From contig NC_084492.1 of assembly GCF_030035675.1 (NCBI RefSeq), positions 26,871,761-26,935,760 of the forward strand: DNA of 64,000 nt, read 5' to 3'. Positions 46,190 to 57,877 of the stretch are shown piece after piece. The translations under genes were made by a program, and so were the position numbers. The stretch is from Rhineura floridana (taxonomy: Eukaryota > Chordata > Lepidosauria > Squamata > Rhineuridae). The notes under the pieces were generated by a model, which had not been told where the DNA came from, made no database searches, and saw only the letters and a list, made by a program, of their open reading frames with translations. How positions within the stretch are numbered: the stretch's first letter is position 1; every line of letters begins with the position of its first letter.

Positions 46190-46375
46190 CTAGGCTTGTA
46201 GTTCCCTGGTAGAGCATCTGCTTTGTATCTGAAAGGTTCAACCCCCAGCATTTCCAGATAGGGCTGGGAGACCCTGGCCTGAAATCCCAGAGAAGTGCTG
46301 CCAGTCAGTGTAGAAAATACTGAGCTGGATGGACCAATGGTTTGACTCAGGATAAAGCAGCTTCCTATGTTCCTA
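46190..46375 (+). mobile_element. tRNA-Ala-derived SINE
   Basis: TTCCCTGGTAGAGCATCTGC, AGGTTCAACCCCCAGCATTT and the body GAAGTGCTGCCAGTCAGTGT with GAGCTGGATGGACCAATGG make up a nearly full copy. Confidence 0.7.
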
Positions 46376-47029
46376 ATTTCAATCCTTGGCATCTCCCGGT
46401 AAGGCACATGTAGACAGTTCATGGCCAGCAGACTGCTTGTGGCCTTTGGCAGTCTTCAATGCAGCCTGCGCAGGTACCCAAGACATCTTCCCCCACCCCG
46501 TCCCACCAGATTCCTCCTGCTGCTTAATTTGTACTTGTCCCCTTTCCACTCCAGCAGGGGGAGAAGAGCACTTTGCAGGCACAAATCCCATCGTATCCAG
46601 GCTTGCAAAAGCTGTGCCTGCCAGCTAAGGGATCTCAGTGTGGCACCATTCATGCAATTAGCAGCTCCATTAATGACTTTTTTAAAGTTTGAAGAAGTAA
46701 GCTGTAGATGTTTAGGGGGCTTTAACCCTTTGTCCTGCCTGTTTATCCATTGAGAAAGAAAGCTTCCATTGTTGCAAATTGGGACAAGACTGACTCCGTA
46801 TAAGGCAGCGTCATGAGCTCTTTTAAAAATGCAACATCGTTATCCACAACATTGGTTAACACCCTATTATCCTTCCTACTAGCAACTTGCCAAAGCCTGG
46901 GCCTGTCCAGTTTCCAGTCATGGCAGAGGACAGAGTTATTCAAACTTGCATTTTATGGCCAGGGATGCAGTAACAATCAGCATATTTTACCTGCCCTGAG
47001 CCCTTGGCTGGGGAAGGCTTGAAGTCACA

Positions 47030-47185
47030 TCTACACCATACATTTAAAGCACATAACTTCCACCAAATAACCTTGGGAACTGTAGTTTGTTAAGGGTGCT
47101 AGGTACTATAACTCTGGGGGGGGAACTATAATTCCCTGGATTCACTAGAGAGAGCCATGTGCTTTAAATGTGTGTTAAAATTCCT
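47030..47185. repeat. Palindromic repeat, family C
   Basis: ACACCATACATTTAAAGCAC and CATGTGCTTTAAATGTGTG are the outer inverted arms; GGGAACTGTAGTTTGTTAAG and ACTATAATTCCCTGGATTC are inner ones. Confidence 0.6.
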
Positions 47186-47913
47186 CACAAGGTAACTATT
47201 TCTCATTTTAAGTTGGGGCACACTGATAAGCAAGTAACTCCTGCTTGCTTATCCTGCATTTGCAGAACCCATCAAAAAATAAGCATGTGAATGCCACATG
47301 TGGGTTTTCTTGTTTGTGTGCATATGGCTCAGATTTTTGATACCTGCAAACAAGCAAACAAACAAATGTGTCTGGAAATGATCCAATGATTACATCTGAC
47401 CCAAAGCAAATTCCTAGGATGATTGTGGATTGGTGCTGTATCTGTGGTCTGCTTGGCCAGTGAATCTGTCCACAGCAAATGTCATTGGCTGCATCTGATT
47501 ATGACTTTGGACCAGCAGCCCTCATTTCAAGCTGCAGCATAACCAAGTTGGTGTTTAAATACTGGTTACTGAAATCTGGTTACCTTGTTTATTGACATGA
47601 GCTGCTACTGTTGAACTGAATTGCTATTTAATTCACTCATTTAGATAAAGGCCTATTGCACACTTGATATTGTTATGAGATGAACTTGGTATGGCTACTG
47701 AATTTATTTTCCATTTATTTTCCCAATACTTTGTTTTATTGTCTGTTATTTTGATGTTCCATTTTTCTGCTAGCTGCTTTGGCTTTCCTTTGGGAAATAA
47801 AAGTGGATTATAAATATTAAATGGAAATGAAATAAAACTGCAATGGATTTTTTTATTGTAAAACCTTGGAGTTTACATTAGCATCTTCTGTATTCCTTCA
47901 CAGACTTTGTTGT

Positions 47914-48605
47914 TGTTATGAGCCTTCAAGTCAATTATGACTTATGGTGACCCTATGAATCAGTGACCTCCAATAGCATCTGTCGTGAACCACCCTGTTC
48001 AGATCTTGTAAGTTCAGGTCTGTGACTTCCTTTATGGAATCAATCCATCTCTTGTTTGGTCTGCCTCTTTTTCTACTCCCTTCTGTTTTTCCCAGCATTA
48101 TTGTCTTTTCTAGTGAATCATGTCTTCTCATGATGTGTCCAAAGTAGGATAACTTCAGTTTCATCATTTTAGCTTCTAGTGATAGTTCTGGTGTTCTGAC
48201 ACCCATTTATTTATTTATTTATTTTATTACATATATATACCGCCCCGTAGCCGAAGCTCTCTGGGCGGTTTACAATTATTTGTCCATGGTATGCGCAAAG
48301 CTGTCCTCCAATGCCACATTTCAAATGAGTTGATTTTTCTTTTATCCGCTTTTTTCACTGTCCAACTTTCACACCCATACATAGAGATCGGGAATACCAT
48401 GGTCTGAATGATCCTGACTTTAGTGTTCAGTGATACATCTTTGCATTTGAGGACCTTTTCTAGTTCTCTCATAGCTGCCCTCCCCAGTCCTAGCCTTCTT
48501 CTGATTTCTGACTATTGTCTCCATTTTGGTTAATGACTGTGCCAAGGTATTGATAACCCTTGATAAGTTCAATGTCCTTGTTGTCAACTTTAAAGTTGGA
48601 TAGGC
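47914..48605 (-). mobile_element. BovB/RTE LINE fragment, ORF2 C-terminal third, with an insertion
   Basis: The minus strand reads, in order, FKVDNKDIELIKGYQYLGTV, RRRLGLGRAAMRELEKVLK, VSLNTKVRIIQTMVFPISMY with GCESWTVKKAD, then LKLSYFGHIMRRHDSLEKT and GSRKRGRPNKRWIDSIKEVT. This is the BovB/RTE C-terminus. It is cut by a 70-bp unrelated insert at about 48207-48277. The 5' part of the element is missing. BovB is the LINE best known for horizontal transfer into squamates and ruminants. Confidence 0.9.
48207..48277 (-). mobile_element. SINE/L2-type tail inserted in BovB
   Basis: The minus strand reads GTAAACCGCCCAGAGAGCTT, CGGCTACGGGGCGGTATA and then (AATAAATA)n. It interrupts the BovB reading between the HWRTALRIPWT-region and the LKLSYFGH-region coding, and ends in its own A-rich tail. 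Confidence 0.65.
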
Positions 48606-48619
48606 TAACATAGGTTTAA

Positions 48620-49421
48620 AAACAGCAATCCAACTTTAATTCATGTTTTTAAGAAAAGCAGATGCTGCTGGTGTGCGCTAGTTAAACAAAATGTATTACT
48701 TTTGTGTTCCAAAGTTGGCCCAGGACAGTCTTCAGGGGACCAAGAGACTGGAGCCTATGAAGCGCCTGCTGGCATCACAGCACAGTCTGATAAATACATT
48801 ATCAATCTTGTTGCATACTGGACAGCAAAAGCAAAGGAGGGCACCATATGGCAGAATGCAGGGGCCATATGGCCGTTTCCAAGGCTAAACTCACTCCTGA
48901 TGGAAACAGGTGTGACTCCACTGAAACCACAGAGTTGTGAATGCATAAGCCAGAGGCAAACGAAGTGCTTTAGAAACAGCCATTTGGCATGTTGAGTGGT
49001 AAAAGGGATGCAATCTTAATGAGCATGTGGAGTATCTAATCAGCATGCCCTTGAAGTATGTCTGGTGAAGGGTTTCTAAATCACTGAAATAGAGCAGCAA
49101 AGGGGGCTTTTGAACCAGTACCTAAATCTTTTCACCAGTAGGAGTAAAAACAGCCTTGTAAATAAGCACACAAAAGTTACTAGTCAGTCATTTTTTTTAA
49201 AAAAAGGTTCTTTGATACAGGTGTCAAAATGTACAACAGTAGAAGAACACAGTGTCTAAAAGCCAATTTTCTGTAAGATAAATGGCATTTACAATAGGCA
49301 GAATATTACTGTCTATAATGGAGTTAGTCTTTCAGATTGGTCATAACCCTCTGACAAAGAGTTCTTGATAAAAACAGCTACTGGGTCCATATTTCAGTCA
49401 CGGTCTTGAATGCATTTGAAG
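48620..49421. other. Intergenic DNA without a recognised gene
   Basis: No conserved coding or clear repeat family is recognised. Short open frames lack any family resemblance. Confidence 0.45.
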
Positions 49422-49429
49422 ATTTATGT

Positions 49430-49675
49430 CAGGAATGGGGAACCTGTGGTGCTGCAGATGTCCAAGGTTTACACATGCACCCACAGAAACACACTTCCCT
49501 CGGTCTCCTCTGTCTAGTTAACCAGGAGGCATCATCACAGTTTAGGGACACATTCCAGCCCAGGCAAAAACAGTCAAGGAGAAGGGCATGGAGCAGGGTC
49601 AGTGGGGAGGGTCCTGAGGACCAGATAGAGAGGCTTGGGGGGGCGCATCCCCCCATTGCAAGATTTCCCACCCTG
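49430..49675 (+). mobile_element. hAT-like nonautonomous DNA transposon, family B, 246 bp
   Basis: Ends CAGGAATGGGGAACCTG and AAGATTTCCCACCCTG. Flanks ATTTATGT (49422-49429) and ATTTAGGT (49676-49683) match at 7 of 8, as for hAT. The body ACACATTCCAGCCCAGG is shared with family B. Confidence 0.8.
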
Positions 49676-49689
49676 ATTTAGGTAATTTA

Positions 49690-51660
49690 TAACCCAGTTT
49701 TCATTAAAATCAATCCCTGGGTGGGGGACAACGTAAAACATCAAATAATATATAATAAAATAAATCAATCTGGAAAATAATTCATTTTTTAAAACTAGGC
49801 TGCTAAGAGCTAGTGGTTTTCACCCCCAAGACAAACAGCAGGTGCACAGGGACCAATCTGGATTGGGAATGCAGTGGGGGGCCAAGGATTAAAGCTATAC
49901 ACACACACACACACAGAGCATCTTGATCCAAATCAGGGAGCCCGCACCTGCCATTTACTTTTTAAAAAGCCATTCACACAATTGCTAATTAAGTAAATGG
50001 TATTGCATCTTGATTAGTCCTCAGTGCTCACATATGGCAGAGCAAAGGGGTAACCAATGGTCGTCAGGGCATCCCTGCCCTAAGGTGCATACCTGGGCAA
50101 TCAAGCCTGGATCAGTGCTTTCCTCTGTGGAGTAACCTTCCTCTCTCAGTTGTTCCGAAATCACCTCATCCGTTTTGTCTGGGCAGAAGTCCTGTACTGA
50201 TGGATCAACAAGGGTGTATATAGCATCCCTGGCATGGTAGGGAACAATTCCTCAGGTGGTGTAAACTCGGAGGTCCCAATTCACCAGTTCTTAGCTCCGG
50301 GTCACCTGATCAGACCGGGTCAGGGACTGGCTCAGCCCTGATTGTGTTGCTGGGGCCTCGATCAGATTCCATCACCTCTGCCTCTGGTGCTACTGATTTG
50401 ACAAATGTAGCTGATCCCTCCTCATTTGAATCAAGCCTAGGCTGTTGCTTAGAGTGAGGATCCTGACACTATGTACCTTACTCCTACTCTAAAAGCAAAC
50501 CTTTTCAGGTGTACAAGTGAAGTGTGACTCCAGTTTTAATATGGTGGCAAGAGGGAAGTGTCCCAGAGAAGTCTGGGCTATTTTTCCAACTCTTTTTCTT
50601 AACCTCTTATTCATAAATCATGAGGTCTAGGGACATGGCTGTTTTAAAAACAAAAACTGAGCTTTTCAGCATCAAGTTCTGTGTTAGATAACTCTAATGT
50701 TGCATAGGCAATGCATTGGCAGATTACAAAACTTTGTGTTTTTTTAAAATCCCAAACTAATGTGCTTATATTGTCCTAAACCTTGCTATGAAGGATGTTC
50801 CACCGGAGAAATCTTGCTTTCGCCAAGATCAAAGACTGAGATATACTACCAGGAATTAGAGAACATGGCATTTTCGAGTCACTCACCCTTTGAAGTTGGT
50901 AACAATGGGATATTATTTTTGTACCTACTCTGGAAAAGGTCAGTGAGTGGCTAAGAAATCTGTGTTTTAGTGTAATTGCAAAAGCAAGAAGAACTTTCTT
51001 TTTCCCCCCCTCCTTTTGTTCTGGTTTACTTTGTTCTGTTTCTTTGTTCTTTGAACAAAAATCTAATAATTGCAATGTAATTTCTGCAAAAGCAAATCAG
51101 AACCAGGGCCAGCAACGCGTGATTTCTGTACCCTCATCCATCAAAGAAGCATTGAAGAAAATAAAATGACAAAGTGAAATGCTAAAACACCAACTCTTGT
51201 GGCTAAGAGACAGATATTGCATCACTGGATTCAGGGTTACACCCACCTTTGTATGTACAAGTCTCCTGTGAGCTCTAGGATCACACTAAGAGACTGCTCA
51301 AAGCGTTCCTCACTTACTGAAGTTAGATAGGGTCTTCTTGGGCTTGCCCATTTGCTACAGAATTTGCTCCACAAGGAAACCCACCAGGCTTGATCTCTCC
51401 TGAGGTTTAGAAACCTGGTGAAGATTTGGTTGTATAGAAGAGCACTTGGTGCTTATTGAGATGGACTGCTGAAGATTGACCATCGTGCTTTGGTTGGGGA
51501 ACAACAGCAGGAAAGTGCTATTGCTTTCTTGATCTTCTTTTGAATTTCCGAGAAGCATCAGGTTCACTAAGATACCTAAACAGAACCTCCATGGTCAGAA
51601 GCACTGTGTCACTGTTGCTGGGAACCTTTTTTATCGGCTTGTGGAAGCATCTGTTGGCCC
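49690..51660. other. Intergenic DNA without a recognised gene
   Basis: A (CA)n run lies near 49900. The stretch 49990-50480 is denser in GC and looks repeat-derived on the minus strand, but I cannot assign a family. The remainder shows no coding pattern. Confidence 0.4.
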
Positions 51661-51673
51661 CCATAGGAAACAG

Positions 51674-51831
<158 letters not shown>

Positions 51832-52032
51832 CAGTAGGGCCCCACTTTACGGCGTTCTGCTTTAAGGCGTTCCGCTGATGCGGCGCCTTTCATTTTCAAT
51901 TTTAAAGGGTTTTTTCCCCCTTTTGCGACGTTTTGTGCCGTTTTTGTGCGATGCAGCCCATTAAAGTCAATGGGGTTCCGCTTTACGGCAGGGGTCCGGA
52001 ACGGAACCCGCCATATAAGCGGGGCCCTACTC
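51832..52032. mobile_element. Short TA-flanked inverted-repeat element inside the microsatellite
   Basis: The left end CAGTAGGGCCCCACTT and the inverted right end GAGTAGGGCCCCGCTT match at 14 of 16, and TA lies immediately outside both. Inner symmetry is also present (CTTTACGGCGTTCTGC against CCGCTTTACGGCAGG). At 201 bp it has no coding and resembles a Tc1/mariner-class MITE. Confidence 0.7.
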
Positions 52033-52187
52033 TATGTATCTATCTATCCATCTATCCATCTATCCATCTATCCATCTATCTAAAACAGACTTCCTTGCAA
52101 GCAATTCCAATTGATTTCAGCTGAACGTACTTCCAAGTGACAATGGGTAGGCTACGTTAGGAACATATGAAGGTGTCTTAGAGCGAG

Positions 52188-52300
52188 CCAAAGACCATTG
52201 GTCCATCTGGCTCAGTATTGTCTACATGGACTGGCAGCAGCTCTCCAGGTTTCAGGCAGAGGTACCTAGAGATACTGGAGATTGAACCGGATGGTCAGGG
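52188..52300 (-). mobile_element. tRNA-Ala-derived SINE, antisense fragment
   Basis: The plus strand CCATTGGTCCATCTGGCTCA, GTATTGTCTACATGGACTGG and GAGATTGAACC is the reverse complement of the SINE body and B box. Confidence 0.65.
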
Positions 52301-52916
52301 AAGATGGGAGCTGGAGTCTGGGAACATCAGGAGGGTTCCCCATCCCTGACACAGACACATCCAGCCGGCAGGATTTGAGAAAGGGCAGAGGCAGGGCTGG
52401 TGAAAGAATATAAAATGGAAAAAATCCTGTATGAAAAATGGTCTTGGGCCAGGGGTGAGTTTCAACCCTAACTGTAAGCCTTTGGGTCATTGTCAGTGCA
52501 GTAACGGGGCTCCCATTCTGAGGCTCTTTAGTACATAGATTTATTTAAAATATTTATATCCCCTCTTTCGGCTTGAAAAACCCTTCAAACTGACTTGCAA
52601 AGGATAAAACAATTTAAAACATTAAAAATAAAACCATATAAAAAACAGTACAATCCTACATTAAAAAATAGAACAGACAAGGAGCAGTAGATCACACCAC
52701 CATCCTTCAAATGCTCAAGAGAATAAAACCATTTTAATTTGGCACCTAAAAGACTGTAAGGCCAGCGCTCATATACCTGTATGAGGGTTTCCTAGAAAGG
52801 GTGTTCCATAAACTGGGCAACACCACAGAAAAGACCCTGTTTGCCCCCTGCATAACCTCAGAAGGAAACCTCAAGGAATGCTCATTTGGGAACAGTTGAT
52901 CCCAAGCTATGTAGAG

Positions 52917-53281
52917 CAGGGGAGGGGGATCTCAGGCCCAAGAGCCAAATGCTGCCCCCAGACATCTCTATCAGGGCCTCTGGATTCTCCCCAGGCCACC
53001 CCTCATTCTCCCAGGCCACATCTTTCACCCACACCCTCTTTGAGTGCTTCTGCTTGGCTGGAATGCATCCTTGAACTGTGATAATGCCTCTTTCTTGCCT
53101 GGAGGGAGGATGAAGAGAGGTGTGCATAGAACCCTCTGGCTTTTGTGTGGCCTACTGTCTCTAGAGTCACATCTCTTGCTCCACCTGCTATTCCCTCTGA
53201 TCCTGCCTGCCACTGATATATGGCTCCCATAAGGTTGTCCTGGAGGAGATGTTGTCCTCGGGCTGAAAGTTCCCCACCCTG
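52917..53281. mobile_element. hAT-like element, family B, 365 bp, antisense
   Basis: Ends CAGGGGAGGGGGATCTC and AAAGTTCCCCACCCTG are inverted. The body TTGGCTGGAATGCATCC is the reverse complement of family B. No exact target duplication is seen. Confidence 0.65.
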
Positions 53282-53289
53282 TGTTTAGA

Positions 53290-54380
53290 GCATTACAGGA
53301 CACGAGTAGTACTTTAATTTGTTCAAAGAAACTCAATGCCAGTGGAGATCTTTTCACTCTGGTGAAATATGTTCAGACTAATTCAGGCACGCCGGACAGG
53401 GCATGGCCAGAGAGTCTCCTTTGCTACTCAGTCTAATCTCAGTGATGAGTTGGGTTGGCTGCAGAGGTTTTATATAAGGCCTGGTGAGTCCTCATTGGCT
53501 TATGAGGTCAGCTGACAGGCTAGCACAGCAGGCTAGGGAGCACCCTTGGCCCCAGAGCCTAGGTTGGCTGGCTCGCTGCCTGAAGGTCCAGAACTCCAGT
53601 GGGGAGGAGGCTGGCTGCCTGGTTTAAAAACCTTATTTGTGCCCTGCAGGTGTACGAATATGCATACAGAGCCCTACAAGTCTCTGTGGCCTAACTAAGG
53701 TGTGGGTTGAGAAAGCTGCATTTCAAGTGGGGAAGCAATCTCTTTTTAATCCTCTCACCCTGGTCTAAATGGATATGCTGTATATTTATTCTCGGAGCCG
53801 CTTACTCAAGAAATTATGCTTGGTTTAAAAGCGTCCCCTCAATTGCTATGGCAAGCATTTCAAAGGTTTATAAATAACATGAAGGAGGTCTCCTGGGATT
53901 GAGAACCAGCAGGCGATGTTCACTTCGTTTAATTTGTAAGGGGGACTAATTAACTAATTATAGGTAGGTCTCTGGTGCTGCAATTGGAACTGGCCTGACA
54001 AGGAGCAAACTTGGTTTGAGGACTGTAGAATCAAAACACAGACTTAGAAAAAAGAGATCACGCCAAGCGATTTCCCAAACAGTAGCTAAGACGTCCTAGT
54101 ATGTTGTGAGAAATAAAATTAATTGAGTCATTAAAGTATTCTGTAGGCCCAAACAAGTCAACCCTAGAGGGGGGCTCACTGAAGTGTCTCTGTATGATGG
54201 GGCAAAAACTCCAGAGTCCGACTATCTTTGAGGGACAAAGATGGGGATTTCGAGGATGCATTGGAGTGGGAGAGGGATTTATCTTTAGAACTGACCCCAG
54301 ACATCTTCACTGCCCTGGAAGATCTAGTACAAGAGAAGCCAGTGTCACCAGCAACTCTCTGGCCCAAGGAGGTCTCATTA
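53290..54380. other. Intergenic DNA without a recognised gene
   Basis: 53370-53690 is unlike its surroundings and carries a TATATAAGG-like motif, but without further support I leave it unassigned. Nothing else is recognised. Confidence 0.35.
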
Positions 54381-54385
54381 GCTGA

Positions 54386-54575
54386 AGGGCCGAAGCTCAG
54401 TGGTAGACCATCTGCTTTGCATGAAGAAGGTCCCAGGTTCAATCCTCGGCATCTCCAGGCAGGGTGGGGAGAGACTTTCTGTCTGAATACCTGGAGAGTT
54501 GCTGTCAGTCAGTGTAGACAATACAGAGCTAGGTGGATCATTGACCTGAGCTGGTATAAGGCAGCTTCCTATGTT
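54386..54575 (+). mobile_element. tRNA-Ala-derived SINE, best-preserved copy
   Basis: AGGGCCGAAGCTCAGTGGTA, ATCTGCTTTGCATGAAGAAG, GGTTCAATCCTCGGCATCTC give A box, TGC anticodon region and B box of tRNA-Ala. The body then runs to GGTATAAGGCAGCTTCCTA. Confidence 0.8.
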
Positions 54576-55884
54576 CTTCCTCTGTCAGTTCAGTTGGGAC
54601 CAAGTTTCCACTTGCCTCTTCCTCCCCCAGACCTAACTGTCAGCCACCATCCCACACTTGATCGCCATATGACCATGATGCAAGAGTTGTTACCAGAATG
54701 TAGCTTTTCCCCCTCTTCCCCCCTGGGCCCTTTCTCCATTTGTATTGTGGCTTTTTAAATTATAAGTTATCATTTAAAACTGTAAACCATCTCAAGCACT
54801 TTGGCAGAAAGAGGGTATAAAGATATAACAAAGCAAACAATCGCGAAGGGAAATCTACACTTAAGAGCAGTGGCAGAGCAGAGGAGGAACAGGCAGGGAC
54901 AAAATGCCACCACTTATTGCAGAGCAGGGACAATGATATCATCTCCTGGGCGACTATTTGCCCAGTTCTCTTCATGCCAAAGAAACTCACCAAATAAGCT
55001 GAGCAAAGAACGAGGCAGGTTACCTTGTATAACAGTTAAACTGCCACCCTTATTTTGCAAAACTCCAACATCTCTTTTTATGACCAACCAAAATAGCAAG
55101 CAAGACTTTTGAGTCTATCGGAACTCTTTGTGGGACAGGATGTTCAGCAAAGAGGAAGTGGGGGGGGGGTGAGAGAGAGAAAAAGTTGGCTTGGTATTAC
55201 ATCCATAAATAATGTCTGCATTGATCCAATGTCTTTTTGGGGGGGGGTATAGGCTGCGGCTATGAAGAGTGCTTGAACTTTAGGACTGACCACTACATCA
55301 TTGCTTAACAATAAACCATTGGAACTCATTCAGAAACATTTTTATCTGATATATAAAACACAACATGAAAATGTCTTATAATAACACTAAGTTTATGACA
55401 GCTCATTGGTGCTCAGAACTGTCACGGGCAATTTGTTTGAGAGCTGAGCCGCAATCCAAACTGGGCTTAAACAATACAGCAAATGGTGATCCCTTTCCCT
55501 GTCGTACTGTCTCATAAAAGGATTAGCTGTGTCTTAAAGGTTGAGATTGAGGCTTAATGGATGAAAAATGATTACACTCGGGTTTCTAATTAGCCAGCCT
55601 TTATCCTTCTATCACAGCAGCTTGACATGCCCTCCAATTGTACTTACTGCATAGATATTACATTGCCTCTTTTTCTTCTCACTGTGTTTCAGTTGCTGGG
55701 GATATGTGAGGATATCCTCCAAATGCATGTAGCTGGTTAACTGAGTGCCACAACTTGTGTGTGTTTTTGTGTATCCCACACCAGATCTCCAAACCTTGTT
55801 AAATATACACTGAGCTTTGAATGAATGGAAATCATATAGTTTTGGGAGACGGATTTGAATGACACACTGAAAAATACACAGGGT

Positions 55885-55968
55885 GGTTAACAAACATGAC
55901 TAATTTAGGTTAATTTATTTCAGTGGGTCTACTCTGAGTACCACTTAGTTGAATACAATCCACAGGAA
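55885..55968. repeat. Palindromic hairpin repeat, family P1
   Basis: TTTCAGTGGGTCTACTCTGA with ACTTAGTTGAATACAATCC on the right; the left arm is partly lost. Confidence 0.55.
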
Positions 55969-56068
55969 CATGGGAAGCACATAGTTAAACTATGGAATTC
56001 ACTCCCACAAGAGACAGTGATAGCTGCCAACTTGGATGGCTTTAAACAAGGATTAGACAAATTAATGG
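55969..56068 (+). mobile_element. CR1 LINE fragment, 3' region
   Basis: TATGGAATTCACTCCCACAA, TTGGATGGCTTTAAACAAGG and TTAGACAAATTAATGGAGG match the CR1 C-terminal stretch (NSLPQ, GFKRGLDKFMED pattern). It is cut by a SINE immediately after. Confidence 0.7.
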
Positions 56069-56210
56069 AGGATAAGTGTGGCGTAGTGGTTAGAGTGTTG
56101 GACTATGACCTGGGAGACCAGGGTTTGAATCCCCACACAGCCATGAAGCTCACTGGGTGACCCTGCCTCATGGGAAGTGATTAATAAATTAGATAAATAA
56201 TAATAAGTTT
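56069..56210 (+). mobile_element. tRNA-derived SINE (ACA/Squam-like), partial
   Basis: AGTGTGGCGTAGTGGTTAGA (A box), GGAGACCAGGGTTTGAATCC (B box) and AGCCATGAAGCTCACTGGGT are a typical squamate tRNA-related SINE. Its middle is deleted before the ATAAATAATAATAAG tail. It is inserted in the CR1 fragment just upstream. Confidence 0.8.
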
Positions 56211-57007
56211 TTCTGCAACTCTTTGCAAGTCTGAACTGCCCTTCCACAAGGAGCAGCAGCAAAATATCCCTTAGGAAGGAAGGGCAAGGAGGGACTAGTG
56301 AATTTAGGGATGAAAGGATCTGTCAATTTTGGTTCTCTCTGTTTCTCATTCTTCCAGTCTTAAATGCAGTCCTCCACATTTCTGCACCAATTTGTGATTT
56401 TTTAACAAAATTCTAATGAAAATTCTGCACTTTAGTGCAAATTTCTCTTCACACACACATTTTTGTATGCAGTTTTGACTAATGTACAGAGTTTTGCAAC
56501 CATTGTGTCCTCATATAATGCTTTTTTATGTTACATTCACTAATATATTCATTTGTATGCATTCCTTTTCCGCAGTATATGCATTTTTATAAATACTGTT
56601 TGGTCGTAGGACTGCATCACAAAATTCAGTAAGTGCAAATTTCAAAGGATGGCTGTGTTTTGGTTCTTGTATTTTTTTCAGAAGGTGTGAATTTGATAGA
56701 TTTGGCTTTAAATAAGAAATGGATTGAATTTCTCCCCCATCCCTAGTGGCACACCCTTTCGCTGAAGAGCAAGGGCAGCTTGTGCCTGGGCTGATAGGAT
56801 CTAGCAGCAAAACGTTTGGCCAGGCTGAGCCAGTGGGCAATCCTGCCGGAAACCAGTCCTATTGCAGTTTTCATGCCAGAAACCCTATAGAAGTGTTACG
56901 CAAGCACCCCAGTCCTCATTCCAAAAGGAGCTGAGCCTTTGCAAGTTTTCCAATTAAACACTCACAAAAGTTCATTTGCATTTGCAAGCATTTAATAGAA
57001 AGCCTTG

Positions 57008-57151
57008 CTGATCTCGGAAGCTAAGCAGGGTCAGGCCTTGTTAGTACTTGGATGGAGGACTGCCCGGGAATACTGGATGCTGTAGGCTTAGAGGAAGGCA
57101 ATGGTAAAACACCTCTGAATATCTCTTACCATGAAAACCCTATGAATATAT
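57008..57151 (+). mobile_element. 5S rRNA-derived SINE (5S-Sauria-like), left part
   Basis: 57008-57090 reads CTGATCTCGGAAGCTAAGCA, GGTTAGTACTTGGATGG-like sequence and GGGAATACTGGATGCTGTAG, that is about the last 80 bases of 5S rRNA with its internal promoter region. The BovB-type tail GGCAATGGTAAAACACCTCT and CTTACCATGAAAACCCTATG follows. The first ~38 bases of the 5S head are missing. It is split at 57151 by an L1-like element and resumes at 59291. Confidence 0.85.
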
Positions 57152-57877
57152 GACTTCCGGGAAGGGTGACTTAGCCTGTGCCTGCTTTTGAGACGGGCTC
57201 CTGCCTCAAAAGAAGCTTATTCAGATATATCAGTCAGATTTTTTCTTTTTTTGACTGATTAAACTTCTCCCGGGTAGGGAGAAACGAAGAGATTAACCTC
57301 AAAGCCTATTTTTGTTGGGACGACCAGATCTCATTAATTTATGGGACGAGGTCCAGCCGACGAAGGTGGGACGGATTTTTAACAACAAGCTCTATCTGGA
57401 AAAGCGAACGTTCATCTTATCTTCTAAGAGAGAACGCACTAACAGGCAAGCACCCTTCTTTCTATATTTTTCTTTTACTTGACTTAAATTGTTGCTGTTT
57501 AAAAGAGATTTGCCAGATTGATCGGTTTTTGACATCTCACTGGGGAGCCATAACTTCTCTCTGCTACTCACTAACTAATAGCTTATCTCTGTTTTTGTTG
57601 CAAAAAGCTGTCCTGGATTTGCATTCTAAAGATATACACAGAAGAGGGATTTCTATTCCAGATTTTTATTTTGAAGAATATTATATTGTCTGAGACTACT
57701 CTCTTTTTGGTCTATTTTATTTTGACGAATCTGTTTTCTGACGACCGCCATTAATTGTTTCGATCCTGGGAACTGCATTTTGTTTACTTAAACATGGAGA
57801 GATAAGGCTGTCTGCTCTGTTTATACTGTGATGTCACCAAGTTTGGAGTATTAACCCAATTGTTGCTGAAATAAGAA

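Noticed and set aside
49990-50480. Possible retroelement remnant on the minus strand
   Set aside because: It is compositionally distinct and begins TGTCAGGATCC on the minus strand, but no coding or terminal structure is strong enough to name a family.
53370-53690. Second LTR-like stretch
   Set aside because: There is a TATATAAGG-like motif and a distinct base composition, but no matching poly(A) signal order, ends or second copy were found.
54386-54460. Possible functional tRNA-Ala gene
   Set aside because: A and B boxes are present, but the stem pairing is broken and the sequence continues into a SINE body found five more times here.
54228-54758. 176-codon plus-strand open frame
   Set aside because: Its centre is a tRNA-Ala-derived SINE and the rest has no family resemblance; most likely chance.
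57008-57090. Possible 5S rRNA gene
   Set aside because: The first ~38 bases of 5S are missing, there are several substitutions, and a BovB-type tail follows; it is a SINE head.
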